From Nemopilema nomurai (taxonomy: Eukaryota > Cnidaria > Scyphozoa > Rhizostomeae > Rhizostomatidae), in the NCBI GenBank assembly GCA_003864495.1, contig ML133493.1:2239820-2303819 (forward strand): DNA of 64,000 nucleotides, read 5' to 3'. Made by a program: the position numbers and the translations under genes. Within the stretch, counting starts at the first letter, position 1; the number at the start of each line of letters is the position of its first letter. This document shows, in pieces, positions 49,306-61,700 of the stretch. The notes beneath the pieces are model-generated. The model was given only the letters and a program-made list of their open reading frames with translations. It did not search any database and was not told the origin of the DNA.

Positions 49306-52300
49306 ATGACATCGACTCGATCTAGAGGCAAAAAGCCAAAACAATGTACTGAGAAAGAAAATTCCTCCATATCCATTTCAAGTCAAGTTAATAAAGTTTC
49401 TCAAAAATCTTCATTTGATTTCGATGAGTCTGACGATGAGCAATTTGATGTCAAGTCAAACAAACGGACATTTCGTACAAGGAAAGCCAGTAATTCAGAT
49501 ATTGGAAGGAAAGGCAGGAAGGATCCAAAGGGTAGTAAAAATCAATCAAAGAAGACTATTGCTGCAGAAGATGGTAAAATTGGATCAGGGTCAAAAAGGT
49601 TACCAAGGGGCAAAAATCCTCTTTCCTCATTTCCAGAAGCTGATCATCTTGTAGTAGACTCACATGATGATCACGTAAAACGTTTGAAGTCTCCAAAGAA
49701 AAAGCATTGCATGTCGAATGATACTGAAACAGATGTGAGTGAAAAGACTGCTGATATAGAAGGTGCCAAGAATAATCAGAAAAATGAAAATCCAAGGTCA
49801 AAAAGTTGTGATAACCTTGAAGCAAAGACTGCTTTTGTAGATAACTTGACAGAGGTTGCTGAAATTCCAGAAGATGATAAAAGAAGAAGCCATCTGAAGG
49901 ATTGTGCATATATACAATTAAGCAGAGGACATGAGACTGAAGAAAGTTGTTTAAAATCATGCCCAGTGTGTTTGAAAGATTTACCAACTTCTGCAACAAA
50001 AAGTGAGATAAACATTCATGTAAATGCCTGCCTTGATTCAAAGAATGCACCATTGAATACTGAAAAAGTAGCAAATGTTGAGGGTATAAAAGACATACCA
50101 GAGATGAAAAGGGATTCTTTGGATAAATGTGATAAATCAGCCTTAGATGAAGTAATGGCAAAGTCTTTGCAAGAAAGGGAAGATGAGATGGCCATAGAAG
50201 AAGCCTTAAGCAGCACCTTGCATTTCTGTGCCATTTGCCAAAAGGATTTGAACCATCTTAGTACTGGAAGTAGGCAGGTCCATTTGAACAAATGTGCTGA
50301 TATTTCAGAGAAGGAGACAGAAAGTATTAAGCATGCAGAAGCATTATCTGCAAAGGGGAACAGGAAAAGCTTTGAATGTATCATATGTGGCTGCATGTTT
50401 TCAACTGTGCAGGTATGAATCCTTTTTATTTGGCTGGCTGATCTTGTTGTACCAGCAGTAATCGCTGGCTGCTACAATTTACACATGGGAATCAGAAATC
50501 TTTTTTCAGCTTAGATTGTGGTTCAGAGACAATTTGGGGGCATGGGGGAATATTGAAAAAGTTAATTTCTTGAAGTTTATAGAGGCTTCTGGATCACTCA
50601 GTTAGTATATGGGCAATGAATACTTATTTATAATTTTATTTCGCTCTTTTAGAAAGCTATAAATTTTTGGCTCTTTAACGCTGTTGTACCTGTGTATTGC
50701 CATTTTCAGTGTTGTTTAAAGTGGTTGGTCCTTATTATTTATTTGTTATTGGTTAGCGTGGCATTTTAAAGCTGTAAACAAGAACCCCTAAGCTACCTTT
50801 TGGAAAAGCACAATCTACAATCCATTGCTGTTGCTAAACTCTTTCTTTGTATACCATTCTGGTGTTTTTAGTATCCAACCATACCTTTTATCCAATGCAT
50901 TTTATTTTTTTGGATGGAAAGATACCATGGATTTTTTCTTCTTAGCAAAGAATAACTCATATGAAGCAATGCAGTAAGGACAATAAAGTTGATCAAAGAG
51001 AACTCTTAAAACTTGTCAAAGAGACCAATGAAATGAATGCAGCACTAATGGGTGGACAAGGACTGCCTAGAAGTGCACCTAATGAGACTCCAAAGTCATC
51101 TGTGCCTCACAGGTATGAGAATAGGCAAATAAAAAGATCTACCTTAATTGCTGGCAAGAAATTGATTTGTCAGTCTATATTTTACCAATCAAGTCTGTTT
51201 GCCTTGTGATAAAGAACTTTACCTTGAATCTTATGTCCTTTTTTAGTTCAAATGCAAGCAAGATTAGTCAAAGTAGAAGAGGAAAATCAAAAAGAAAACT
51301 TAGGTAAGAATTTTTTTATTTCAACTGCTCAGCTTTGTTTGCTTATTGTGAAATTAGGAGATCATTTCAAATTATTGAATTTTCAGCAAAAAGAAATAAA
51401 TTTAGAAAGTAGCTTTTGGGTATTCTGATTGCAATAACCATCTGGTGACCATCTTAGTATTCCTTCAAAATTTAACATGAAATTTTCCTAACAAACATTT
51501 GTGTCAATTTTTCCACATTTTGTAACCATTGGCAACTCAGTCCTCATCCTATAAACATGATAAGAGTTCAAATTTTTTGTGAAGTGTGGATGGTCTGTCT
51601 TGTTTAGGAATGAAGAAGTGCCTATCATTTTAACAAGAAGTGAAGCAGATGCAAAGAGAATTGCGGCATCTATGGCCATTCAAATAATTGAAGAACAGGT
51701 AAATGGAGTTTGCATTTCCAGTCCTGGTTTTGATAAGAGCATTGGCAATGATAATTTTATCTGCAGTTCCAGCAAATATAAGCAAGTGATAAAAAAGTTA
51801 CTTGGTTTTCATAACAACATTCTTCCTAGATTAGATAGAATCATTAAGAAGTTAATTAACCAATATACAGCTTGGGTTTCAGTCTGTTATTAACCTTGAG
51901 GTATTAATTTCTGAGCTACACAGATGCTGAAGTATGTTATCACAGATTTTTCTTTGCCTAATTGTATTTCTCTGGCAGACCCATGCACCCAAAAGTTTGA
52001 ATCAAGAAAGCAAGACATGTTTTCCGAAAAGCTCACTTGCAAGCAAGTATTGCAGAACCTCAAGAGATATCAGGAAGGACAACTCTGCAACGCATGAATT
52101 GGATAGACAAGGTTATAATGAGTTTATCTTGTGTTCTATAATTAAGCATCTAATGGTTTTTCAACTCTTTCCCTACAGTGAATCATCTTTCATGTCTTTG
52201 AACAGTTTTTCTCTATCAAAAAGTACTTTTATATCTTTAAGGACTATTTGATTAAATAGAAATTAAAAGAAAAATCTGTTTGTGGGCGAATTAAAATTTC

Positions 52301-52670
52301 ATTAATGTATCTGCATGTTAGCCAAAATTGGACGCTCTGTTGATAATCCATTTTAAATAACCAAAATAATTTTTTTTGGTTCGCAGGCAAAGACGATTTC
52401 TTTAAGGAAGCTCAAGAAGAATCTTCAACCAACATAGAGACGGTAATATTTTTGCAGTAAACTAATATCATGTAAACTTGATATTTTATGGTAAAAAGTA
52501 TCTGATGATAGTGAGTTTGATAGTTTACGGTACTGATATGCCCCTTATGTTAACGGACTTGTAACCGTCATGTAGTTTTGGTATTGAATTGAATGAGAGT
52601 GAGTTGTGAATAGGTTATGTTACCGTTAAATCAAAAATGAACACAGGACAGAGAGAGAGAGAGAGAGAGA

Positions 52671-52737
<67 letters not shown>

Positions 52738-55700
52738 ATCTTGCTTGCGAATTTCGGAGGGGCTTCCCCCAGTGATAATCTGCTCCTCTATTTCAAACTC
52801 GGTCTGGAAATTATGAAGGAAAATTTATAATGTCTTCAGTAGAATAATGCAAATAAATGTTATGAAACAATATGATATAAAATCTCTTTGTTCGTCCAAC
52901 CCAGCAAATACTGTCATTTGTAATTAATTCTTATTTTTTCAGCTCCGAAGGGCGCGTCTTTGGGATCTTGCAGATAACACGAAGTCGCTTGCAGAGACAT
53001 CAATCTTCTACGTGGTTGACGTTTTCCACGATGATTACATTCGGACGAAAAATAGACGTACTGTGAGAGAAGCAGATGAAATGGAATTAGGAAATAACAA
53101 TGAATCAGCCGATGGAGCTAGGCTGTTTCCACAAACTAGTGACCAAGATGAGGGGATAGACAGGAAGAGTTTTGGTGACAGCATTTCGAGGGATGATCAT
53201 TTGAATGAAAGTTTCACTTTAACGCAAAGTGAGAAAACCGCAATCATAGAAAACTTGGGGAAAAGCTTTGCTGCTGATGATGTTTTTACTAATAAACGAA
53301 CAGGGAGTGGAGATTCCGGAATTAATCAGAAGCATAATGAAATCTGTAGTGGATTTGTTAAAAGCGAATTGATTGATTATCAAGGTCAATTGCAAGATGA
53401 GGTAGTGTTTCTATTATTGGTGGACATGGTTGTTAAATGAATGCCACATCTCTACTTCGTTCTTCAAAATATACTCTGCTGTGGTAAATTCAATGCTTTT
53501 TATTAAGATGTATTTACCACAGTATAACATGTTATTGAAACTATGTCCAAACAGCAACTGGTTTGATTTGAACTAAACAGCAAATGTTTCATGTTGTTTG
53601 CATAGTTCTTTGCTTAACGTAGTCAACAATAGCCAGTGTAAACAGTGTTGCCATTTTATCGTAATAACCCATACATGAGTCAAGATTTTTGGCCTATAGA
53701 TGTCCATTCTTAATACTGCCGTTTTATTTCACTCTCACTCAATTTCACTTTCACTCGATGTCCATGAACAGATTTTTAAAGGAGGGAATTACTTTTAAAT
53801 CAATTCTATTTATTATGCACTTTTCTAAAATACTGGTATTTCATCCTAGAATGTTCGGTTTTTGAAAGAAAGAGCACGACATACAGTTGTTTCAGACATG
53901 AAAGCTATGCTTTCAGATGAATCCACAACAGACATAACAATCATGTGTGCTGATGGAAGATTAATGAATGCCCACAGATGTATTATATTTGCAAGATGCC
54001 CTATAATCCGGACGGTGAGAGAATTTAAACAGTACTAATTTCAGACGTTTTGAACTTCCAGGGCTTGCTTGCAAGTTTGTAGACCTTTGATGCTTATTGT
54101 TGATATTACCAAAGAGAAAGGTCCTTAAATATACTTCAGTAAAATTATATCTTAAGTATGTACTCAGAAAAATCCAGAAAGTCACCAACTTTTTGTCATA
54201 ATTAGCATTATTACTCACTGATTTGAAAACTTTACGAGAATTGTATGTTTATTAAGAGATTTTATTTCCAGTCCCAATGTTTACGTTCCAGAGAGCTGTT
54301 CCTGTTAAAGTTTTATTTTTAATAATCTTTGGTAGGCTGGAAAACAAATTGATTTGAAAGATTTCTCCGAAGAAGCTGTTAGATGTTTCCTCGAATTTGT
54401 TTATTCTGGTGAAATTAATGTGAGCGCTGAAATAGCAGCTGAAGTCTTCAACCTTGCCAACTGGTAAGCATTGCACCAACCTGCAATCCACCTTTCGTTG
54501 CGTTTCGTTATGTATAACTTGTTGTCAGCATTGGGAAACTATATTTTGGGATAGCAGTTTTGGATTGAGTGTTATAAATACTAACTTTTGGACCAGGATG
54601 AATGGTCCTTTTTGTCTCGGGTGTACAAGGGACTGTGTAATGGTGACTCTCTTGACAATCTTGCAAAAACATTGTTTATTGTAAGGTGTTTTAATGACTA
54701 AAATGTACAAGATATCGTGCTGTTTCCAAATATTAACAAGAACTTTTGTTTCCCCGGCATTCGTTGAATTTCTCAGCTGTTATTATTTTTCATAACCCTT
54801 TCACTCTTAGTCCAGCTTCTATAATTATTAATTTTACATTTTTAAAGTGATACGTAATTGTGTTAAAGGTTTCTGTATATTTGCAAACACAGTTTTGTTC
54901 AATATTCGACAATAACTGCCACTAAAAGATTACCTTAAAACTCTAATTGTTGTGCGTCAACATTTTTAGTTATTCAATGGACCTTCTTATGGAAGCATGT
55001 CGTCTGGTAGGGGGCGAGTGCGAGTCAACGGAGAACGTTTTCCGGGAAGAGCGGGACACCACGAACCACAATCCAGATGACATACTGAAAAAGTTACTGG
55101 GCAATGATGATGATGGGGATGATGATGATGATGAGCAAGCAAGAACTGATGGCGGCATTGAAGAAAAAGAAGGCAGGACGGGCGATGGGGATTCCCCCTT
55201 TAACGAAAGCGATGAAGAAGACCTCAGGGAATACTTTGTTACTCAAAAAGTAAGAAGAAGTTCAGTTGAAGAGTCTTGTGAGTTGGACGAAGAAGACAAA
55301 AAAATGGTCCGAGATGAAAATGTTGGCAATGAAGAAGATTTCATTGGATCTGAAAACGATGATAATTCTCATGACAACAGTAGTCGTGATGGCGTTTCAG
55401 ATGGTGGTGATAATGACTCTAATCATGTTGATGATCACTCAAATCTTGATTACGATGATGCGCTTGATTGCGATGGCGTTGTTGGTGATGCTTGTATTGC
55501 TGATGATGATTGTATTGTTGTTGATGTTATTGATGGCCATGATTTGGATTTTGGTGGAAAAGGGGACAACCTTGAAGAAGACAGCGAACGCAAGCGAAAG
55601 ATTTTGAAGAGAAAAGAAGGGACATGTCTTTCACACAGAAGCGGTGATGACAATGAAGATATCGTGAAAGAAGGAACAACGCCAAGACAATCCTCATTGC

Positions 55701-58700
55701 AGGCACATACATCTTCCAGAGATTGCACCGTGAGGAAGTCAAATGAGGGAGAGAATCTAGCTTCTCCAATTGAGGTAGATGATGTTGCATCGTGCGAAGT
55801 TGTTGAGAAACCACGCATTGAAGACTCGCGGAATTGTTCTTCAACTAGTCGGAAAACAGACGAAGAAGGGGGAATTATTGGTGATGGTGGCGGGGATGAT
55901 CTTCTTCAAGACTGGCCCTCAAGCACCAGTTGCCAGGCGAATGACGAGCTAGCTTCTGCTCAGCTTCAAAAGGAACCAGTTGAACCAAAGCAGGCACACA
56001 GTGACGAAGATGAAGATTATTTCGGTACTAGTTCCAGTGCCCTTAATTTTACCATGTTCTTGGAAGAAGATGACGATGAAAAAAAGGATGAGGTAGCAAC
56101 CAGTCAATTCGACAGCAAAATCGATGTAAGACAGGGTTCTGTTTTCAATAGTTTCTGCAGGCCTACAATTATCCCTCATTGGCTACCTAAACGATCTTTT
56201 GTTTGGCTTACTTCCCTTAGGATTCTCTGTTTTGCGAAAATTAATGTGGTATTTCTTAGAATACGCCATGTTGTGGCACATTTAGACTTGCACATTGCTA
56301 CATTCCAAGGGCGATTCTTGTATTGTTTATAAAACTGCTTATCCTTTAGTATGTCGTATACCATTTTGTGCAAAAGCCCACGTACCTTTTCATGTCTTAA
56401 GTTGTTGTTTGGCTAAACAGCTTCCTATTAACCAATTTCCGTATTCGATCCCCCTTCTGTTTCTTAGAATTTCCGTATTCGGTACCCCTATGCTTTAGTA
56501 TGTCATATACCATTTTGTGCAAAAGCATACGTACCTTTTTCATGTCGTAAGTTGTTGTTTCGTGTCGGTCACCCTTCTGTTTCTAAGAAACTTTAATTCT
56601 TCGTGAACTATTGTTTGGAAATTAAATATAGACCGTTCAGTAATTGAATGGTTTTCTCGGTTCATTACATGTATAACTGCATTTTTTTCATTCAAGGATG
56701 TTATCCTGGTGACTCCAGCAACACGAACCCCACAGTTGTTTGAGAAGACTTTTGGTACACCAGCCTTGTACTCTGCAGGAACATTTAGCAATGCAGACGA
56801 CCCTTGGGATGTCAGCTATGGAAATACATTGTTTTCGGGGAACAAAAGTTCTTCGTCGGTGCAAAGTGGCTTTAAGTCAAATTCCAGTGATAAAAAAGAA
56901 ACAGAAATATCGCCTCATGCAGGAAGACAGGGCAACGAACTGAAGTCACGATTTGATGGGAAAAGTCAGGAAGAGAGTTTCCATTCGCAGCGCACGAGCC
57001 TGGATAGGGAAAGGAGGTTCGACTTTACAGCTAAAAAGAAGTTGCTTGCAGATCTATCCAAAAGCGTTGATATAGAGCTTTCGGATACTGACGCGAGTAA
57101 CGAATCACCAGCCGGAAAATCAGAGGTTTGCATGGGCGAAGTGCAGGATAAATCGATTGTACTGGAGCCACTTTCTCCTTGTGTCACTACTTCGCAGTTT
57201 GCAAGAAAACCAAACAGTATCGACAGCGATGAGACAGAAAATCATGTGGTGCAGAATGTACCGTGTTTATCGCAAAGAAATGTCATTGATGTCGATGCAG
57301 AGGATCAATCTGACGCAGAGGAGATCTTCCAATCAGAAAGTGAAAACTGGGATGACTATAAAACCGCATCAAAACAGTCAATTGGAAAAGCAACGTCAGA
57401 CATACTGGACGTCACAGAGCTTGCATCTCCCGGTCTCGATGCGAGCGAAGACATTGCTAAAAGTGGCGATTCTTCTGATGACGTCATCGATATAACAGCA
57501 AGTCAAGCAGTAAACAGTGATAAGCTTCTAGAGAGAACGATGCCTGACGGGTCAAACGACGAGGTTATTGATACAACACCAACTAAGGGTCATAGATGGA
57601 AAGACGGAGGGTGCTTAAACAGGCCCCATTCCGAAGACGGCAGCATGCATTCGTTGCAAAAACATCATGAAACTATTTCACCTGGACATGACTTGTCACC
57701 AGGACCAAGAAGCAACTCTAGGCGCAGAAAACGTTGGCAGCATGATTTGGATTCATCCGATTCTGACAGAAGCATGGACAGTAAAAGTTTGTCGCTGATT
57801 ATATCCTCAACGAACGGAAGACGGAAGGATACTCCATTGCGGAAAAGACAACGAAGCAGTCATTATGGGGAAGAAGTGAGCATAACTCTCAAAGACATTT
57901 CAGTTGACCACAGAGCTTACTCACAAGAGCTGGCTCAAAGTCATGCTTGTCCAAGCACTTCTAAAGGGCTTTCTCGATCTGTCGACAATTCTTCACTTGC
58001 AGAACCAGATGAAGTGCATCTCCTTGACGAGACTGACAATGACTATATCCCTGGATCCACAAATTCTTTTTATGACGATGGCGGGTTTAATCCTGACTTG
58101 CAATTTGGTACACAGACTCAGGCTGGTGGCAGCGCACAATCCCAAGCTGATGCAAAACTTTTAGATACGCTGTCTCTAGCGCGTCGCTCGCCTTGTTCAC
58201 TTCTTGCAGAGCAAACCAAGACCCCTTCGCGCTCCTATAAAGAAACCGAATCTGTCGAAGACGGCGGCCATGTTTATGAACTCGACGAATACGAAGGCGT
58301 CAACGAAGGCGACTACGAAGAGAACGTCGAAGACGATGGCGACGAAGCTCTGGATTGTTATATCGATGACGGAGGATTCAACTGTGATGTGCCTCAGGGT
58401 TTGAATGTAGATCTTGATTGCTCTATAACGGATCCTAAAAAGTCTAACACTGATGTTTCTTCTGACGAGAGCCTGACGTTTCCTGTGATCGTTTCTGATA
58501 AAGATTCGAAAACACGCGCGAAATCGAAGTTGGATGAAAAGGGAAGCAAAAGAGACCGTGTCGACGATCCAATCTGCAAGTCGAAAAACACCGAACAGAA
58601 ATACGTCAATCCGAGCGAAATAATAGATTATGATATGGAAAGTGCTTCACTGCCTAGTGAAAATACTGACCTTGCTGCCTGCTCGGTAACACCTTCTAGA

Positions 58701-61700
58701 GGCAGCATTAAAAGAATGAAGACACCCAACACTGCTCTGAGAAACTTCGGCCCTGGCTGCATCGTTCACCCAGAAACGGGCGTCTCTGTCACCCCCATGA
58801 CAGACTACGATTCTTTGCACACACCAGAATTAACGGTAAGTCGTTTGTGCATCATTTGCCATTCCTGTAGGGCACTGAATGTTCTAGAAAATATCAATGG
58901 CCCATTATTCAGCTAAAATTGTGCAATGTTACTTGACAACTTAGACAAGGAAGGTGCAGATGAAAAAGGGAGACATCCAGTTTTATATGAAGTTAATTTG
59001 AGATTGTTTGTAATAAATTCACGTGTCAGTTTCTTAATTGTCAACAAGATGTTGCGTACGAAAGAGGTCCTTGATCATGACCAGCAAATAAATGGCCTCC
59101 TAGCTAATCAGAGCGCGTTTGGGCTATCGATCCAAGTTTACAAAGTTTACGGCTACTTTACTGCTGTAGGATGGAATCTTCTACTGCGCTTATATGCAGC
59201 CTACCTCTTGAACCATTTGGTGCCAATCCACAGTGTCCAATTCGAACGGCCTCTTCTTTGAGTAGTGTCGAGTCGATGCTGAACAGGCAGTTACACTGGG
59301 AAAGCCATTTTGTTATTGCATTTTCATTTGATGTGTGAAAACGATGCCAGCAAAGAAATATTAATTTGTAAATATTTTGTGTTTTTACTAGAAATATTAT
59401 GAATTGGACTGGTAGGGCTAGCAGTAGACTAGCTCAAATTTCCACTTGTTTAGCAATAAGGTATCTTCAGTTCCTGATGGCTTTTCGCCTATCTTGAATT
59501 TCAAGATGATTTGACCTGAAATATTGTATAGTTGACACTAAAACAGGAAACTACTATTTCCTTTTGTATAAAAGCTAGTCAATTAGATTTTAATTATTTA
59601 TGAACTTTTTTGAGTAGATTGGTTTTATGATAATTAGCATTTTCATGGGACCAAGACGGATTTCACTCAGTATTACCTGAGCAATCTAATTTGATTGCTC
59701 TTTACCCAAGCTTTATATGTCTCATTGTAATTCACAAATTTAAGCACACTGTTTTCTTTAACTTAGGTAAAGGTTTTTTAGTGGTTAATAATGATTGCTT
59801 TATATTTCAAGCTTCAAAATAATAAAAAGGGGAAAGCCTCAGCGTCGTTTGATCTGGCAGGTGATTTAAACCTGTTTACACGAGAGAGGATGGCTCCAAA
59901 TAGCTCAGTGAATGAGGAGATTCTGCTGTAGTATTCTTTTGTCACCATTGGCGCCAAAATCAGCCATTCGTATTATTGTTTGTAAATTTTTAACAAATCA
60001 ATTCAACGTGACAGCAAAAATAATCGTGGAATGTGTAATCGATATCCAGTCAGCCAATCTCCTCGAGCATTTGTTGGGCAGCAATATTGCAACAAAGGAA
60101 TTACCCTTAATTTGCCTCCATGTCAAAACATGTAGCCTCGTTTCCTGTCTTTTTGTGGCTCGTTTCTATTTGCCATTGACAGTTTTCACGGGAGCCAAAA
60201 GAGTACGGATTGTAGTTCCAAACGGAAGGGTTCAATGCAAGGCCTCTCTGTATTAGCATTGGAGCGGTTCCAAACGGAGCGGTTCCAAACTGAGCGGCTT
60301 CAAACAGAGCGTTTCCAAATAAAGCGGTTCAGAATAGATCGGTTCTAAATAGAGCGGATCCGTTTAACTCCCGTTTAAGCTTTGTAGGGTTCTCTATGCA
60401 TTTTGATATTTTGCTCATTGCTTAATAACTGTAATGAATGTTGGGTTTTTTCTCAGAAAAGGGTGAAGCAATTTGGAATGCGAAAATTGGCAAAGCGTCA
60501 GATGGCTGCAAAGCTTCGTGAAATATACAAGGTGCAGCATGGATGTAAGTGATCGTTTGATGTAGATTGATTGGTAAATCATTGATTCAATTCGATGTAG
60601 CAATTGTTTGGGCGAATTTTGAGAAACCACACGTTCGCTGTTTTCACCTTTTACTGTATTGATGTCACATGTATTGATAACTGTTCGAAAACCAAAATTA
60701 TCATTGTCACGGCTAAGAAACTCGGTTCCTATACTCTGTACTTGTAGATAAATATATAAGGCTCATTACCGCTTAGAATCGTTGGATAATATTCCTATTT
60801 CTTTAGTTTTATTTGCATGCGATGCATTAACCACTTGTTGTAACGCGGTATTAAGTTTTCCTACCAGTCCTTTAGGCCTAGTCTCCAGTCTTGTCGGAAT
60901 CTTCGTCGATCGTTTTTGAAAGGGATTTCGAGGGAACGCTCTTTCTTTCAGTCCTTGTTGGCAAATCCTGCTTTCATACTTGCATCTTAGGCATTGCCAT
61001 GTTCACCACAACCAATTTGCACCTATGCAGTCTTTTGTGGCATTTTGCTTCAACCCTGATACGACTATTTGCCATTAGGCAATTATCAAAAATCTATTAC
61101 AAGATCGCTAGCTTTCGCTGATCAATGAAAGGCGGAAATACCAATGAATCATTTCTTGGAATTCATTTTACGTAGTCAGTCGTATATTTCAGTTACGCGC
61201 TGGGAAGAGGCACCACCAAAGGCCCAAAGAAAAAGGAAGGCAGCGGCCAAAAAAGTTAAAGAGGCCAACAGTGATGGCAATAAGAAAGAGAGCAGCATTG
61301 AACATCGGAAAGACGCTGAGAGTGAAGTTGTCCGCTCTCTGCAGCATGACGAAAATTGTGACGCACAGTACTCGTCAAGGTATTGCTACTCTACGCACAT
61401 CATGTCCTTCGCAGTGCCGGGCAGTTGCGCATTGGCACTGTTTACGTCACTGACGCTTGTGACGTGAATAAGCTGCCCTTTCCTAATTATCTCACCTGAT
61501 ACGGTCTAAATGAACGCATCTTCTTCTTTTTTGAACGAAAACTTGAAGTGGATTAAAGATTGCGAGTTTTTTGCATCGGATGCACGCAATGTGTTTTTAG
61601 AAAGTCAGTTAATTATCTATCAGATTATTTTATTTATTCTTGTTTGATTAGTCAGTTGTTTGAAAACCATTGGTAGGCTCAAACTTTGCTTCTCTTAATT

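Noticed and set aside
58926..60256. Open frames of about 110 codons in the SLX4 intron
   Set aside because: Neither frame has flanking acceptor and donor that keep the SLX4 phase. The direct join 58835 to 60457 restores the conserved MUS81-binding region.
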